Source: CAZCZU01 sp964503475 (lineage in GTDB: Bacteria > Pseudomonadota > Zetaproteobacteria > Mariprofundales > Mariprofundaceae). Taken from it: DNA of 23,600 nt. The notes under the pieces were generated by a model. That model made no database searches. It was not told the origin of the DNA and saw only the letters and a list, made by a program, of their open reading frames with translations. Positions 1 through 6,322 of this stretch are shown piece by piece. Position 1 is the first letter of the stretch. Every line of letters starts with the position of its first letter. Where the stretch lies: assembly GCA_964503475.1 (NCBI GenBank), contig CAZCZU010000039.1:1-23600 (forward strand). The letters run 5' to 3'. A program made the translations under genes and the position numbers.

Positions 1-64
1 CGCCCAGCCGCCATGCGCCCCTGCTGGCCTGAAAAAAATGGGGAGACGCGAGCTTTTGGATGCC

Positions 65-91
65 TTGACAAGGGTGTAACTGGTCTATAAT
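65..91 (+). promoter_or_regulatory. Sigma70-type promoter driving candidate small RNA
   Basis: A perfect -35 hexamer TTGACA lies at 65-70 and a perfect -10 hexamer TATAAT at 86-91. The spacer is 15 bp, shorter than the optimal 17, but both boxes match consensus exactly. Transcription would start near 98-99, at the foot of the first of several hairpins. No plus-strand gene follows: the next gene, yajQ, is convergent. The promoter therefore seems to serve a non-coding transcript. Confidence 0.6.
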
Positions 92-97
92 GGAATT

Positions 98-207
98 AGA
101 GGCTGGAGTTTTCCGGCCTGGCAAACAGCAACAGACCTATCGTTGCGATACGAGCACCCGGCCAGCCTCCCTCCCCTCCGATAACTGGCCGGGTGTCTCG
201 TTATGTT
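98..207 (+). ncRNA. Candidate small RNA with C-rich (anti-Shine-Dalgarno) loop
   Basis: Downstream of the promoter at 65-91 there are successive hairpins. The first is AGGCTGGA (100-107) with TCCGGCCT (112-119), 8 bp including one G-U pair. The second is either GCAAC/GTTGC (128-132/142-146) or the exclusive alternative TATCG/CGATA (138-142/146-150). The third is strong: CACCCGGCCAG (155-165) pairs perfectly with CTGGCCGGGTG (185-195) and extends with CGAG/CTCG across a one-base bulge. Its 19-nt loop (166-184) is almost all C and U, with several CCUCC-type runs complementary to ribosome binding sites. A moderately T-rich stretch (201-210) follows and could end transcription. Loops of this kind are known in the alphaproteobacterial cuckoo/alpha-r14 and CcsR RNAs. 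Homology to those is not claimed; the resemblance is in architecture. Alternatively, the large hairpin could be a 3'-end structure of the convergent yajQ transcript. Confidence 0.45.
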
Positions 208-226
208 CCTTAAAAATGTCCGGAAT

Positions 227-712
227 TCAATCGCGGAAATTGGTGTAGGAGAGCGGCCGATCGGCATCCATGCCGCGAATCAAGGCCATAGCGGCCTGCA
301 GGTCGTCGCGCTTCTTGCCGGTGATACGCACCTGCTCACCCTGGATGGCGGCCTGCACCTTCATCTTCTCCTGCTTGATCAGCTTGACGATCGTCTTGGC
401 CAGCTCACTACTCACACCCTGCTTGATGGTGATGCGCTGGCGCTTGTTGCCGCCACTGGCATCCTCCATCTCGCCATATTCCAGGCATTTCGGATCGAGC
501 TTTCGCTTCACCAGCTTGGCGCGCAGGATTTCGGCAATGGTGTTCACCCGGTTGGCCGAATCGCCCACCACGACAATTGCAGCCTCCTCCAGCTCAATGG
601 AGGAGTTGCTGCCCTTGAAGTCGAAGCGGGTGGCCAGCTCCTTCTTCACCTGGTTGATGGCGTTGTCCATCTCCTGCATATCGATTTCGGATACAACATC
701 AAAGCTCGGCAT
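227..712 (-). CDS. yajQ: YajQ family nucleotide-binding protein
   Basis: The protein has 161 residues, the usual YajQ length, and begins MPSFDVVSEID, the typical family N-terminus. Further family signatures are TRFDFKGS near residue 30, a lysine-rich QRITIKQGVS stretch in the middle, and a C-terminal VRITGKKRDDLQAAMALIRG ending near FRD. Members are small cytosolic proteins with two ferredoxin-like folds; they bind nucleic acids or nucleotides, and a Xanthomonas homologue binds cyclic di-GMP. The start at 712 is chosen because AAGGAG sits about 10 nt upstream; a longer open frame to 796 runs into repeat sequence and is rejected. It follows valS after a 375-bp intergenic repeat. Its own 3' end converges with the candidate sRNA. 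Confidence 0.93.
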   Translation of the reverse strand: MPSFDVVSEIDMQEMDNAINQVKKELATRFDFKGSNSSIELEEAAIVVVGDSANRVNTIAEILRAKLVKRKLDPKCLEYGEMEDASGGNKRQRITIKQGVSSELAKTIVKLIKQEKMKVQAAIQGEQVRITGKKRDDLQAAMALIRGMDADRPLSYTNFRD

Positions 713-731
713 GGGCGGGGACTCCTTTACG

Positions 732-1106
732 TACGGCTTCGGGCTGACTCGGGGCATCCCTGCCCCTCTCCCTTTGGGCGGCCTTTGACCGTCCAAACGA
801 CTATCCTGTCTTTTTGTCCTGCCCTCTACCGTTCATTACTGCGCAAAACGCGGTTTTGCTTGACTCAAGGCATCCTGCCTTTCGCCCTACGGGCGCCTTT
901 CAGGCGTCCAAACGACTATCCTGCCCTTTTGTCGCTCACGACCTCGCATTCGTTCGGTCGCCACCCATCCATGGGTGGAGGGGAGATTCCAACCCAGACC
1001 GGGGTCTCTCCTCCCGCCATGGAAGGCGAGCGAATCCGTCAGGATTCGTGAGTCAGGCTTTTTCGCCTGACGATTGCAAGCAAAAGGCCGGAGCCTTTTG
1101 CGGATA
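732..1106. repeat. Modular intergenic repeat element, copy A (between valS and yajQ)
   Basis: This gene-free stretch aligns along nearly its whole length with 10286-10675 (copy C). It contains two imperfect direct copies of a 73-74 bp unit (745-818 and 861-933), each beginning TGACTC and ending TTTTGTC. Between them is a hairpin with arms GCAAAAC/GTTTTGC (843-849/853-859) around GCG. Next comes a module built around the palindrome CCACCCAT/ATGGGTGG near 961-978 and a partner CGCCATGGAAGGCG-type segment near 1016-1030. Three hairpins close the element next to the valS stop: CGAATCC/GGATTCG (1031-1048), GTCAGGC/GCCTGAC (1052-1071) and GCAAAAGGC/GCCTTTTGC (1080-1101). The yajQ ribosome binding site directly abuts the other end. 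Open frames here have no family signature and look spurious. Confidence 0.8.
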
Positions 1107-3758
1107 TTACAAATTCGCCAGCCGCTCGGAAGCGGCCATCAGCTCACCGTGCTTGGTGCGCAGAGCATCCAGCTCAGCCTCCACCTTGGCCACCACCTCA
1201 GCAGGGGCATTACCGCGGAACTTGGGATTGCCCAGCTTGGTCTCCAGCTTGGCAATATCCTTATCGACCTTGCCGATCTCCTTGTTCAGGCGCGCCTGCT
1301 CTTCAGCGACGTTAACAAGCCCCGCCAACGGCAGGAAGATACGGGCAATGGACAGTGGTGCCACAGCGGCCCCTTCCACTTCAGCATCGGCATCCAGCCA
1401 GTCGAGCTTCTCAAGCCTGGCCAGCGTCATCATCAGCCCCCCTTGGGCTGCAAGCTCCTCACGAATTGAGGCATCACAGGCGATCTGCGCCACAATCTTC
1501 TTGCCCGGAGCGACATTCATCTCGCCACGGATCGAGCGGATGGCCGAGACCGTCTCCATCACCTTGCGCATGCGCGCCACAGCACCATCATTGTCATCGA
1601 TGGCAAAGGCCTTGAACCAGTCGGCCGTCACCAGGCGTGCCTCGCTGCCATGCAGCGTCTGCCACAGCGTCTCGGTGATGAAGGGGCAGATCGGATGCAA
1701 CAGGCGCAGCCAGCCGTCGAGGGCGGTGAGCATCACCACCTGCGTCTCTTCTTTCGCCGCCGCATCATCACCGTAGAGGGCCACCTTGGCCGCCTCGACA
1801 TACCAGTCGCAGTAGGTACCCCAGATAAAGTTGTAGAGTGCACCTGCCGCCTCATTGAAGCGGTAATCGGTCAGGGCCTGTTCCACTTCGCGGCCCACGC
1901 CATTGAGCTCGGCCAGGATCCAGCGGTTTACGTCCAGCTGCGGGTCGACCGCGTGATCGGGTGCTGCATCGCCACGGTTCATGAATACAAAGCGGGCCGC
2001 ATTCCAGATCTTGTTCATGAAGTTGCGGTTCGACTCGATCCGCTTCACATCGAGCTTTACGTCGCGGCCCTGGGTGGCCATATGGGCCAGCGTGAAACGC
2101 AGCGAATCGGCACCGTACTCATCGATAATCTGCAGCGGATCGATGACGTTGCCCTTGGACTTGGACATCTTCTGCCCCTGCGCATCGCGGATCAGGGCAT
2201 GGATGTAGACATGGCGGAACGGCACCTTTCCGGTGAACTTCATGCCCATCATGATCATGCGGGCCACCCAGAAGAAGATGATGTCGAAACCGGTGACCAG
2301 CACGTTGGTCGGATAGAAATCCTCCAGCTCCCTGGTTTCATCCGGCCAGCCGAGGGTGGAGAAGGGCCAGAGACCTGAGGAAAACCAGGTATCGAGCACA
2401 TCCTCATCCTGGCGGATGTTCTTGCCGCCGCAGCCACCGCAACAGGCGGGTGTTTCACGATCGACGCTAATGTGGTCGCAGTCGTCGCAGTACCAGGCCG
2501 GGATACGATGTCCCCACCAGAGCTGACGTGAGATACACCAGTCCTGGATGTTGCGCATCCACTCGAAATAGGTCTTCTCCCAGTGTTTGGGCACGAACTC
2601 GATATCGCCGTCCTCGACCGCCTTGATGGCCGGATCGGCCAGCGGCTGAATCTTCACATACCACTGATCGGTCAGGTAAGGCTCCAGCACCGCATGCGAA
2701 CGATCGCCACGGCCAACCTGATGGGTGTGCTCCTCCACCTTGTAGAGCAGCCCCTCGGCATCGAGATCGGCAACGATATTTTCACGCGCCTCGTAGCGCT
2801 CCATGCCGCGGTACTTCTCGGGAATGAAGTCATCATCCAACAGGTGGGCGCGCGGCGTCAGGATGTTGAGCATCGGCAGGTCGTGGCGTTTGCCGACATC
2901 GTAGTCGTTGAAGTCGTGCGCCGGGGTAATCTTCACGCAACCGGTACCGAACTCCGGATCGACATAATCGTCGGCAATCACCGGAATACGGCGATCGGTC
3001 AGCGGCAGCAGCAGCTCCTTGCCGATCAGATGGCTGTAGCGCTCATCCTCCGGATGCACGGCCACGGCGGCATCGCCCAGCATCGTCTCCGGACGGGTGG
3101 TGGCGACAATGACATGCTCGGACGGATTATCGGCCAGCGGGTAGCACATATGCCAGAAGTGACCCTGCTCCTCCTCATGCACCACCTCGAGGTCGGAGAC
3201 GGCCGTCTCCAGTACCGGATCCCAGTTGACCAGGCGCTTGCCGCGATAAATCAGCCCCTCTTCATAGAGACACACGAATACCTCGCGCACGGCATCCGAC
3301 AGCCCCTCATCGAGCGTAAAGCGCTCGCGACTCCAGTCACAGGAGGCGCCCATACGCTTGAGCTGGCCGACGATGGTGCCGCCGGAGTGCTCTTTCCACT
3401 CCCAGACACGATCGAGGAACTTGTCACGACCGATATCGCGCCGGTGTACCCCCTCCTTGTCGAGCAGACGCTCGACCACCATCTGGGTGGCGATGCCGGC
3501 ATGGTCGGTGCCCGGCTGCCACAGGGTGGACTTGCCGGTCATGCGCTGCCAGCGGATCAGGCTGTCCTGCAGCGTGAAGGTGAAGGCATGCCCCATATGC
3601 AGGCTGCCGGTCACATTCGGCGGCGGAATCACGATGCAGTAGGAGTCCTCGGCCGGTTTGGGGGCGAATGCATCCGAATTAAGCCACTGGTCGGCGATGG
3701 CCGGCTCCATGGCATGCGGATCGTAGGCCTTGTCCAGCTGGGGCGTTGCGTCACTCAT
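1107..3758 (-). CDS. valS: Valine--tRNA ligase
   Basis: The 883-residue protein is a class I aminoacyl-tRNA synthetase that charges tRNA-Val with valine and edits threonine. The HIGH box appears as HMGH in PPPNVTGSLHMGH near residue 45. The KMSKS box is exact in GQKMSKSKGNVIDP. The editing domain lies between them (TTRPETMLGD), and a cysteine-rich probable zinc knuckle (YCDDC, then CCGGC) precedes RQDEDVLDTWFSS. An anticodon-binding domain and a charged C-terminal coiled coil (about the last 65 residues) complete the ValS layout; E. coli ValS is somewhat longer. The start at 3758 has AAGGA about 11 nt upstream and overlaps the preceding gene's stop by ATGA, which suggests translational coupling. 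A longer frame to 3824 is rejected because it lies within that upstream gene. Hairpins begin six bases after the stop. Confidence 0.97.
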   Translation of the reverse strand: MSDATPQLDKAYDPHAMEPAIADQWLNSDAFAPKPAEDSYCIVIPPPNVTGSLHMGHAFTFTLQDSLIRWQRMTGKSTLWQPGTDHAGIATQMVVERLLDKEGVHRRDIGRDKFLDRVWEWKEHSGGTIVGQLKRMGASCDWSRERFTLDEGLSDAVREVFVCLYEEGLIYRGKRLVNWDPVLETAVSDLEVVHEEEQGHFWHMCYPLADNPSEHVIVATTRPETMLGDAAVAVHPEDERYSHLIGKELLLPLTDRRIPVIADDYVDPEFGTGCVKITPAHDFNDYDVGKRHDLPMLNILTPRAHLLDDDFIPEKYRGMERYEARENIVADLDAEGLLYKVEEHTHQVGRGDRSHAVLEPYLTDQWYVKIQPLADPAIKAVEDGDIEFVPKHWEKTYFEWMRNIQDWCISRQLWWGHRIPAWYCDDCDHISVDRETPACCGGCGGKNIRQDEDVLDTWFSSGLWPFSTLGWPDETRELEDFYPTNVLVTGFDIIFFWVARMIMMGMKFTGKVPFRHVYIHALIRDAQGQKMSKSKGNVIDPLQIIDEYGADSLRFTLAHMATQGRDVKLDVKRIESNRNFMNKIWNAARFVFMNRGDAAPDHAVDPQLDVNRWILAELNGVGREVEQALTDYRFNEAAGALYNFIWGTYCDWYVEAAKVALYGDDAAAKEETQVVMLTALDGWLRLLHPICPFITETLWQTLHGSEARLVTADWFKAFAIDDNDGAVARMRKVMETVSAIRSIRGEMNVAPGKKIVAQIACDASIREELAAQGGLMMTLARLEKLDWLDADAEVEGAAVAPLSIARIFLPLAGLVNVAEEQARLNKEIGKVDKDIAKLETKLGNPKFRGNAPAEVVAKVEAELDALRTKHGELMAASERLANL

Positions 3759-4605
3759 TGATTCGAATCCTTTGTCTGTTCTGTCGCTTCCTGCAGATGC
3801 TTTTTGATCGACTGCTCGATCCACTGCGGCAGCTTCGCCTGCAGCTGCAGGGTGATATCACGGCGCACCTGGGTCGCCAGTTGTTTCATCTGTTCCTGGT
3901 TTAGGGAAGGCACGGCAGTCGCAGGAGTATCATCCTCCCGCTTTGCCGATGCCGCCGGCTTCAACGGCAACGCTTCCTGATGATTATCGACCAGCATATC
4001 CTCGGTGAGGATAACGCGATGCACAGGTGCGACTTCTGTCTCGTGCTCGTGCTCCTCATCGGCATCGGCATCGGCATCGGCATCGGCATCGGNNNNNNNN
4101 NNNNNNNNNNNNNNNNNNNNNNNNNNNNNNNNNNNNNNNNNNNNNNNNNNNNNNNNNNNNNNNNNNNNNNNNNNNNNNNNNNNNNNNNNNNNGTCTCGTG
4201 CTCGTGCTCCTCATCGGCATCGGCATCGGCATCGGCATCGGCATCGGTATCGGCATCGGTATCGGTATCGGTATCGGTATCGGTATCGGTATCGGTATCG
4301 GTATCTTCGCCAGTCTCCGGCTCAGCGGCCAGAAAGTGAGGAACATCCTCTTCCTCCGCTTCGCTTTCAGGCTCCTCGCTTGCAACCGAAGCAGAGCCGA
4401 CCTCGTCGACGCCGGTCTCCGACTGCGCATCAGCTGCTGTTTCAGGGAGGCTCTCAGGCGGATTTGGCGAAACTGTTTTCTCTGCGGCAGGGGAGGCCTG
4501 CAACGGCGCCTCGCCATCCTCGGCATCGTCGTTATGGCTCTCGCCTTCGCGCAGCAGCGCATCAAGGCTTTCCAGCAGTTCGTCGAGATCGCGGTCGTCA
4601 CTCAT
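3755..4605 (-). CDS. PopZ/DUF2497-like acidic low-complexity protein (split by assembly gap)
   Basis: Reading across the N gap gives one frame. The N-terminus (MSDDRDLDELLESLDALLRE) is a short predicted helix, followed by a long acidic linker rich in E, D, P and A that ends in Asp-Thr/Asp-Ala dipeptide repeats and DEEHEHE. The last roughly 40 residues form a basic amphipathic helix (QVRRDITLQLQAKLPQWIEQ). Short N-terminal helix, acidic disordered linker and C-terminal helix with an L-P-x-x-I/V-E pattern match the layout of PopZ (DUF2497), the polar scaffold of Alphaproteobacteria. There the gene commonly sits directly before valS, as here (4-bp ATGA overlap). Removing the 100 Ns and the duplicated 55 bases leaves 696 nt, 231 residues, in frame. 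The start at 4605 has only a weak ribosome binding site; a TTG at 4641 is an alternative. Polar-organiser function is inferred from architecture and neighbourhood only. Confidence 0.6.
4057..4305. repeat. Hexanucleotide tandem repeat encoding (Asp-Ala/Asp-Thr)n, broken by gap
   Basis: CATCGG units run from 4057 to 4092, and again from 4212 as six CATCGG units followed by mixed CATCGG/TATCGG and then pure TATCGG units to about 4305. On the coding minus strand they read GATGCC (Asp-Ala) and GATACC (Asp-Thr). The tract lies in the acidic linker of the PopZ-like protein. Six-base units preserve the frame, so copy number can vary without breaking the gene. The assembly failed exactly here. Confidence 0.9.
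4093..4192. other. Scaffold gap of exactly 100 N, probably artificial
   Basis: One hundred Ns separate two contig ends. The 55 bases to the left (4038-4092) are identical to the 55 bases to the right (4193-4247). This is what remains when contigs that overlap by one assembly k-mer are joined with a placeholder gap. Collapsing the overlap restores a single open reading frame. Confidence 0.9.
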
Positions 4606-4658
4606 CGGGGCAATGGTAGGCAAGGCGGGCTTCGCGGGCAAAGCCCAATTGACAACGG

Positions 4659-5090
4659 TTACCTGTTCCCCAGGTATTTCGGGTCCATGCCGAGCTGCCG
4701 GTAGGTGCGAAAACGTTCACGTGCGGCCTGTTTCAGCGCGTCATCCCAGCCGTCGACAAAATCGACGATATGGGCAAAACCGGAGATATCCGGAGGCACT
4801 TCCAGCCCGCCGTTGACCAGCACTTCAGGGGCATTATCGCGTACCACATCGAGTGCCAGAAGAATCGGCTGGGCCGCATTGGCTTCCTGATCCGGCCCGG
4901 CCACGCCATGGGCCAGAAACGATTCCGGATGAATGGTCCATAGCCGCTCATCCAGGGCCGCCATGAATCCTTCGTCCGGACAAAGCACCAGCAATGGCGG
5001 CGTCAGGCGTCCGCGACGCAACAGCAGGCGGGCCACCCCCTCCACACGGTCCGGCTGCTCCAGCAGCTCAAAGTGAACGCGGGTTTCCAA
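4659..5090 (-). CDS. holC: DNA polymerase III chi subunit
   Basis: The 143-residue protein matches HolC, the clamp-loader-associated chi subunit that links DNA polymerase III to single-strand binding protein. The diagnostic stretches are LDERLWTIHPESFLAHGVAG in the middle and VDFVDGWDDALKQAARERF near the C-terminus, closely parallel to E. coli HolC (LDEALW, ESFVPH, VVDF, LKQLARERYKAYR). The start is a TTG at 5090 with AAGGA about six bases upstream; no nearer ATG keeps the family N-terminus. It overlaps the end of the PAP2 gene by 23 bp and precedes the PopZ-like gene by 53 bp. holC beside valS is a common proteobacterial arrangement. Confidence 0.93.
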   Translation of the reverse strand: METRVHFELLEQPDRVEGVARLLLRRGRLTPPLLVLCPDEGFMAALDERLWTIHPESFLAHGVAGPDQEANAAQPILLALDVVRDNAPEVLVNGGLEVPPDISGFAHIVDFVDGWDDALKQAARERFRTYRQLGMDPKYLGNR

Positions 5091-5859
5091 ACCTGTCCTT
5101 CCAGAGCGACATCATAATCAGCAGCGCAGCCACCGGCAGCACCATGGTCAGCGGCTGCGCCGTGGTCGGCTGCATATGGTAGCCGAGCCCGAGCACGGCT
5201 GCCTGAATCAGCACCAGCATGAACAGCACGCGCCAGGTCCAGTGCGATGCCTGCCATCGATCCAGCGGCCAGCGTCGCGACCACTGCCAGCAGGCCCACA
5301 TGCAAGCGAGTCCAAGGCCAAGCCCCACCACAACATCGAAGGGAAAATGGACTCCGCCGTAGATGCGGCCATAGGCAGCGGCGAGAAAGAGCGGCGCCAC
5401 GCTCCAGGGGCGCCAGTCACACCAGGACCAGATCAAAAACGGCGCCAGCACCAGCACCCCGGCCGAGGTGGCGTGGCCGGAAGGGAAGCTGTGCGAATAG
5501 AGGGCATCGCCCAGCAGGTGCACCGATTGCCCGAACACCGCAGGAGGCCGGGGCATCTCGAGCAGATGCTTCAGCAACTGGGCCAGCAGGCCGGAAGCAA
5601 TAAAGGCGGCGAGAGCTGCCAGGCCGCCACGCAGATAAAAAAGCGCCAGAATCGTGCAGAGCAGCGAGACAACCAGGCCATCGCCCAGACCGCTGACCAG
5701 CCCCAGCACCCGGTCGACAGCCGGGTGGTTCAGGCCATTAACAGTCAGAAAAAGTGCATGATTCCATCGGTAAGCACAGGCCGCAAGCACGGCAAAAAGG
5801 GCCGCCAGAAGCACCATTCGCACCGACGGTGTCAGGCGCAAAGCGGGCTCCTCGCCCAT
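5068..5859 (-). CDS. PAP2 superfamily membrane phosphatase
   Basis: The protein has 263 residues and about six membrane-spanning segments. The three phosphatase signatures are visible: K97 with RP104-105 (KHLLEMPRP), PSGH at 126-129, and R165 through H171 and D175 (GRIYGGVHFPFD). PAP2 enzymes remove phosphate from lipid substrates such as phosphatidic acid, phosphatidylglycerophosphate or undecaprenyl diphosphate, usually on the periplasmic face. The substrate cannot be told from sequence. It is first in the minus-strand cluster with holC, the PopZ-like gene and valS. The start at 5859 has only a weak ribosome binding site, but the first hydrophobic segment follows soon after it. Confidence 0.88.
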   Translation of the reverse strand: MGEEPALRLTPSVRMVLLAALFAVLAACAYRWNHALFLTVNGLNHPAVDRVLGLVSGLGDGLVVSLLCTILALFYLRGGLAALAAFIASGLLAQLLKHLLEMPRPPAVFGQSVHLLGDALYSHSFPSGHATSAGVLVLAPFLIWSWCDWRPWSVAPLFLAAAYGRIYGGVHFPFDVVVGLGLGLACMWACWQWSRRWPLDRWQASHWTWRVLFMLVLIQAAVLGLGYHMQPTTAQPLTMVLPVAALLIMMSLWKDRFGNPRSL

Positions 5860-6039
5860 CGGATGGATCGATTAAACTGCATGGCGAGGCAGGTTAGAGA
5901 GAAAAATAGTTTTCGCAATTGCGCGCCTGTCTCATATCGCCACACAAAGGGTAAATAACCACTCTTTTCAGGCTGGCCTCATCGTTCTGTCATCTTCATC
6001 TGCTATGGTCTTAAACAGACCGATTGAAGGAGGTTTATT

Positions 6040-6252
6040 ATGACGTTCATGGAATCTGCCATCAGCGAATACCTCGATGCGGTTGAAAAGACAGCCGGCA
6101 AGGAGGTCAGGGCTCACACCATGGTCGAACCAAGCGGTGGGTCACATGTAGTCCTGAAACGGCCGGAAGACGATGAACCTCAGCTGATCCATCTGGGGCG
6201 GCTGGAGGATATGACCGACGTCCTGCGCCATAAGGATGAAACGCTTCATTAA
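6040..6252 (+). CDS. Small hypothetical acidic protein
   Basis: This is a 70-residue protein of no family I recognise. It has a very good ribosome binding site (AAGGAGG, about seven bases before the ATG) and a strong terminator 18 bp after the stop, so it is very likely expressed. It is soluble with no signal or membrane segment. It starts with a probable helix (MESAISEYLDAVEKTAGKEV), continues with a possible beta section (SHVVLKRP, PQLIHLGRLEDM), and ends charged. It stands alone on the plus strand between PAP2 and pepA, both on the opposite strand. The leader contains a small hairpin, GGTCT/AGACC (6007-6021), just before the ribosome binding site. Function unknown. Confidence 0.75.
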   Translation: MTFMESAISEYLDAVEKTAGKEVRAHTMVEPSGGSHVVLKRPEDDEPQLIHLGRLEDMTDVLRHKDETLH

Positions 6253-6270
6253 CGGTATTCGCACCAACAA

Positions 6271-6297
6271 AAAAGGCCGGGATAATCCCGGCCTTTT
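6271..6297. terminator. Bidirectional intrinsic terminator
   Basis: Perfect 12-bp stem AAAAGGCCGGGA (6271-6282) with TCCCGGCCTTTT (6286-6297) and a 3-base loop. It has T-rich tails on both strands. It lies between the convergent small gene ending at 6252 and pepA ending at 6323, and serves both. Confidence 0.93.
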
Positions 6298-6322
6298 GTT
6301 TGCACTGATTGAAACGTGAAGA

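Noticed and set aside
713..796. N-terminal extension of yajQ to 796
   Set aside because: The added residues are translated repeat element; a good ribosome binding site supports the start at 712.
203..1051. Long plus-strand open frame opposite yajQ and through copy A
   Set aside because: It is antisense to a clear yajQ and runs into repeat sequence; no family motif, no ribosome binding site.
1031..1101. Integron attC-like site, since hairpins have variable stems with conserved frames
   Set aside because: No GTTRRRY/RYYYAAC core sites, no integrase, and neighbours are housekeeping genes, not cassettes.
4005..4704. Several plus-strand open frames across the hexanucleotide tract
   Set aside because: Frames without stops are expected from a six-base repeat; the minus-strand frame joins sensible N- and C-terminal helices and the valS overlap.
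5176..5958. Plus-strand open frame of 260 codons opposite PAP2
   Set aside because: Antisense shadow of a gene with intact PAP2 catalytic motifs.
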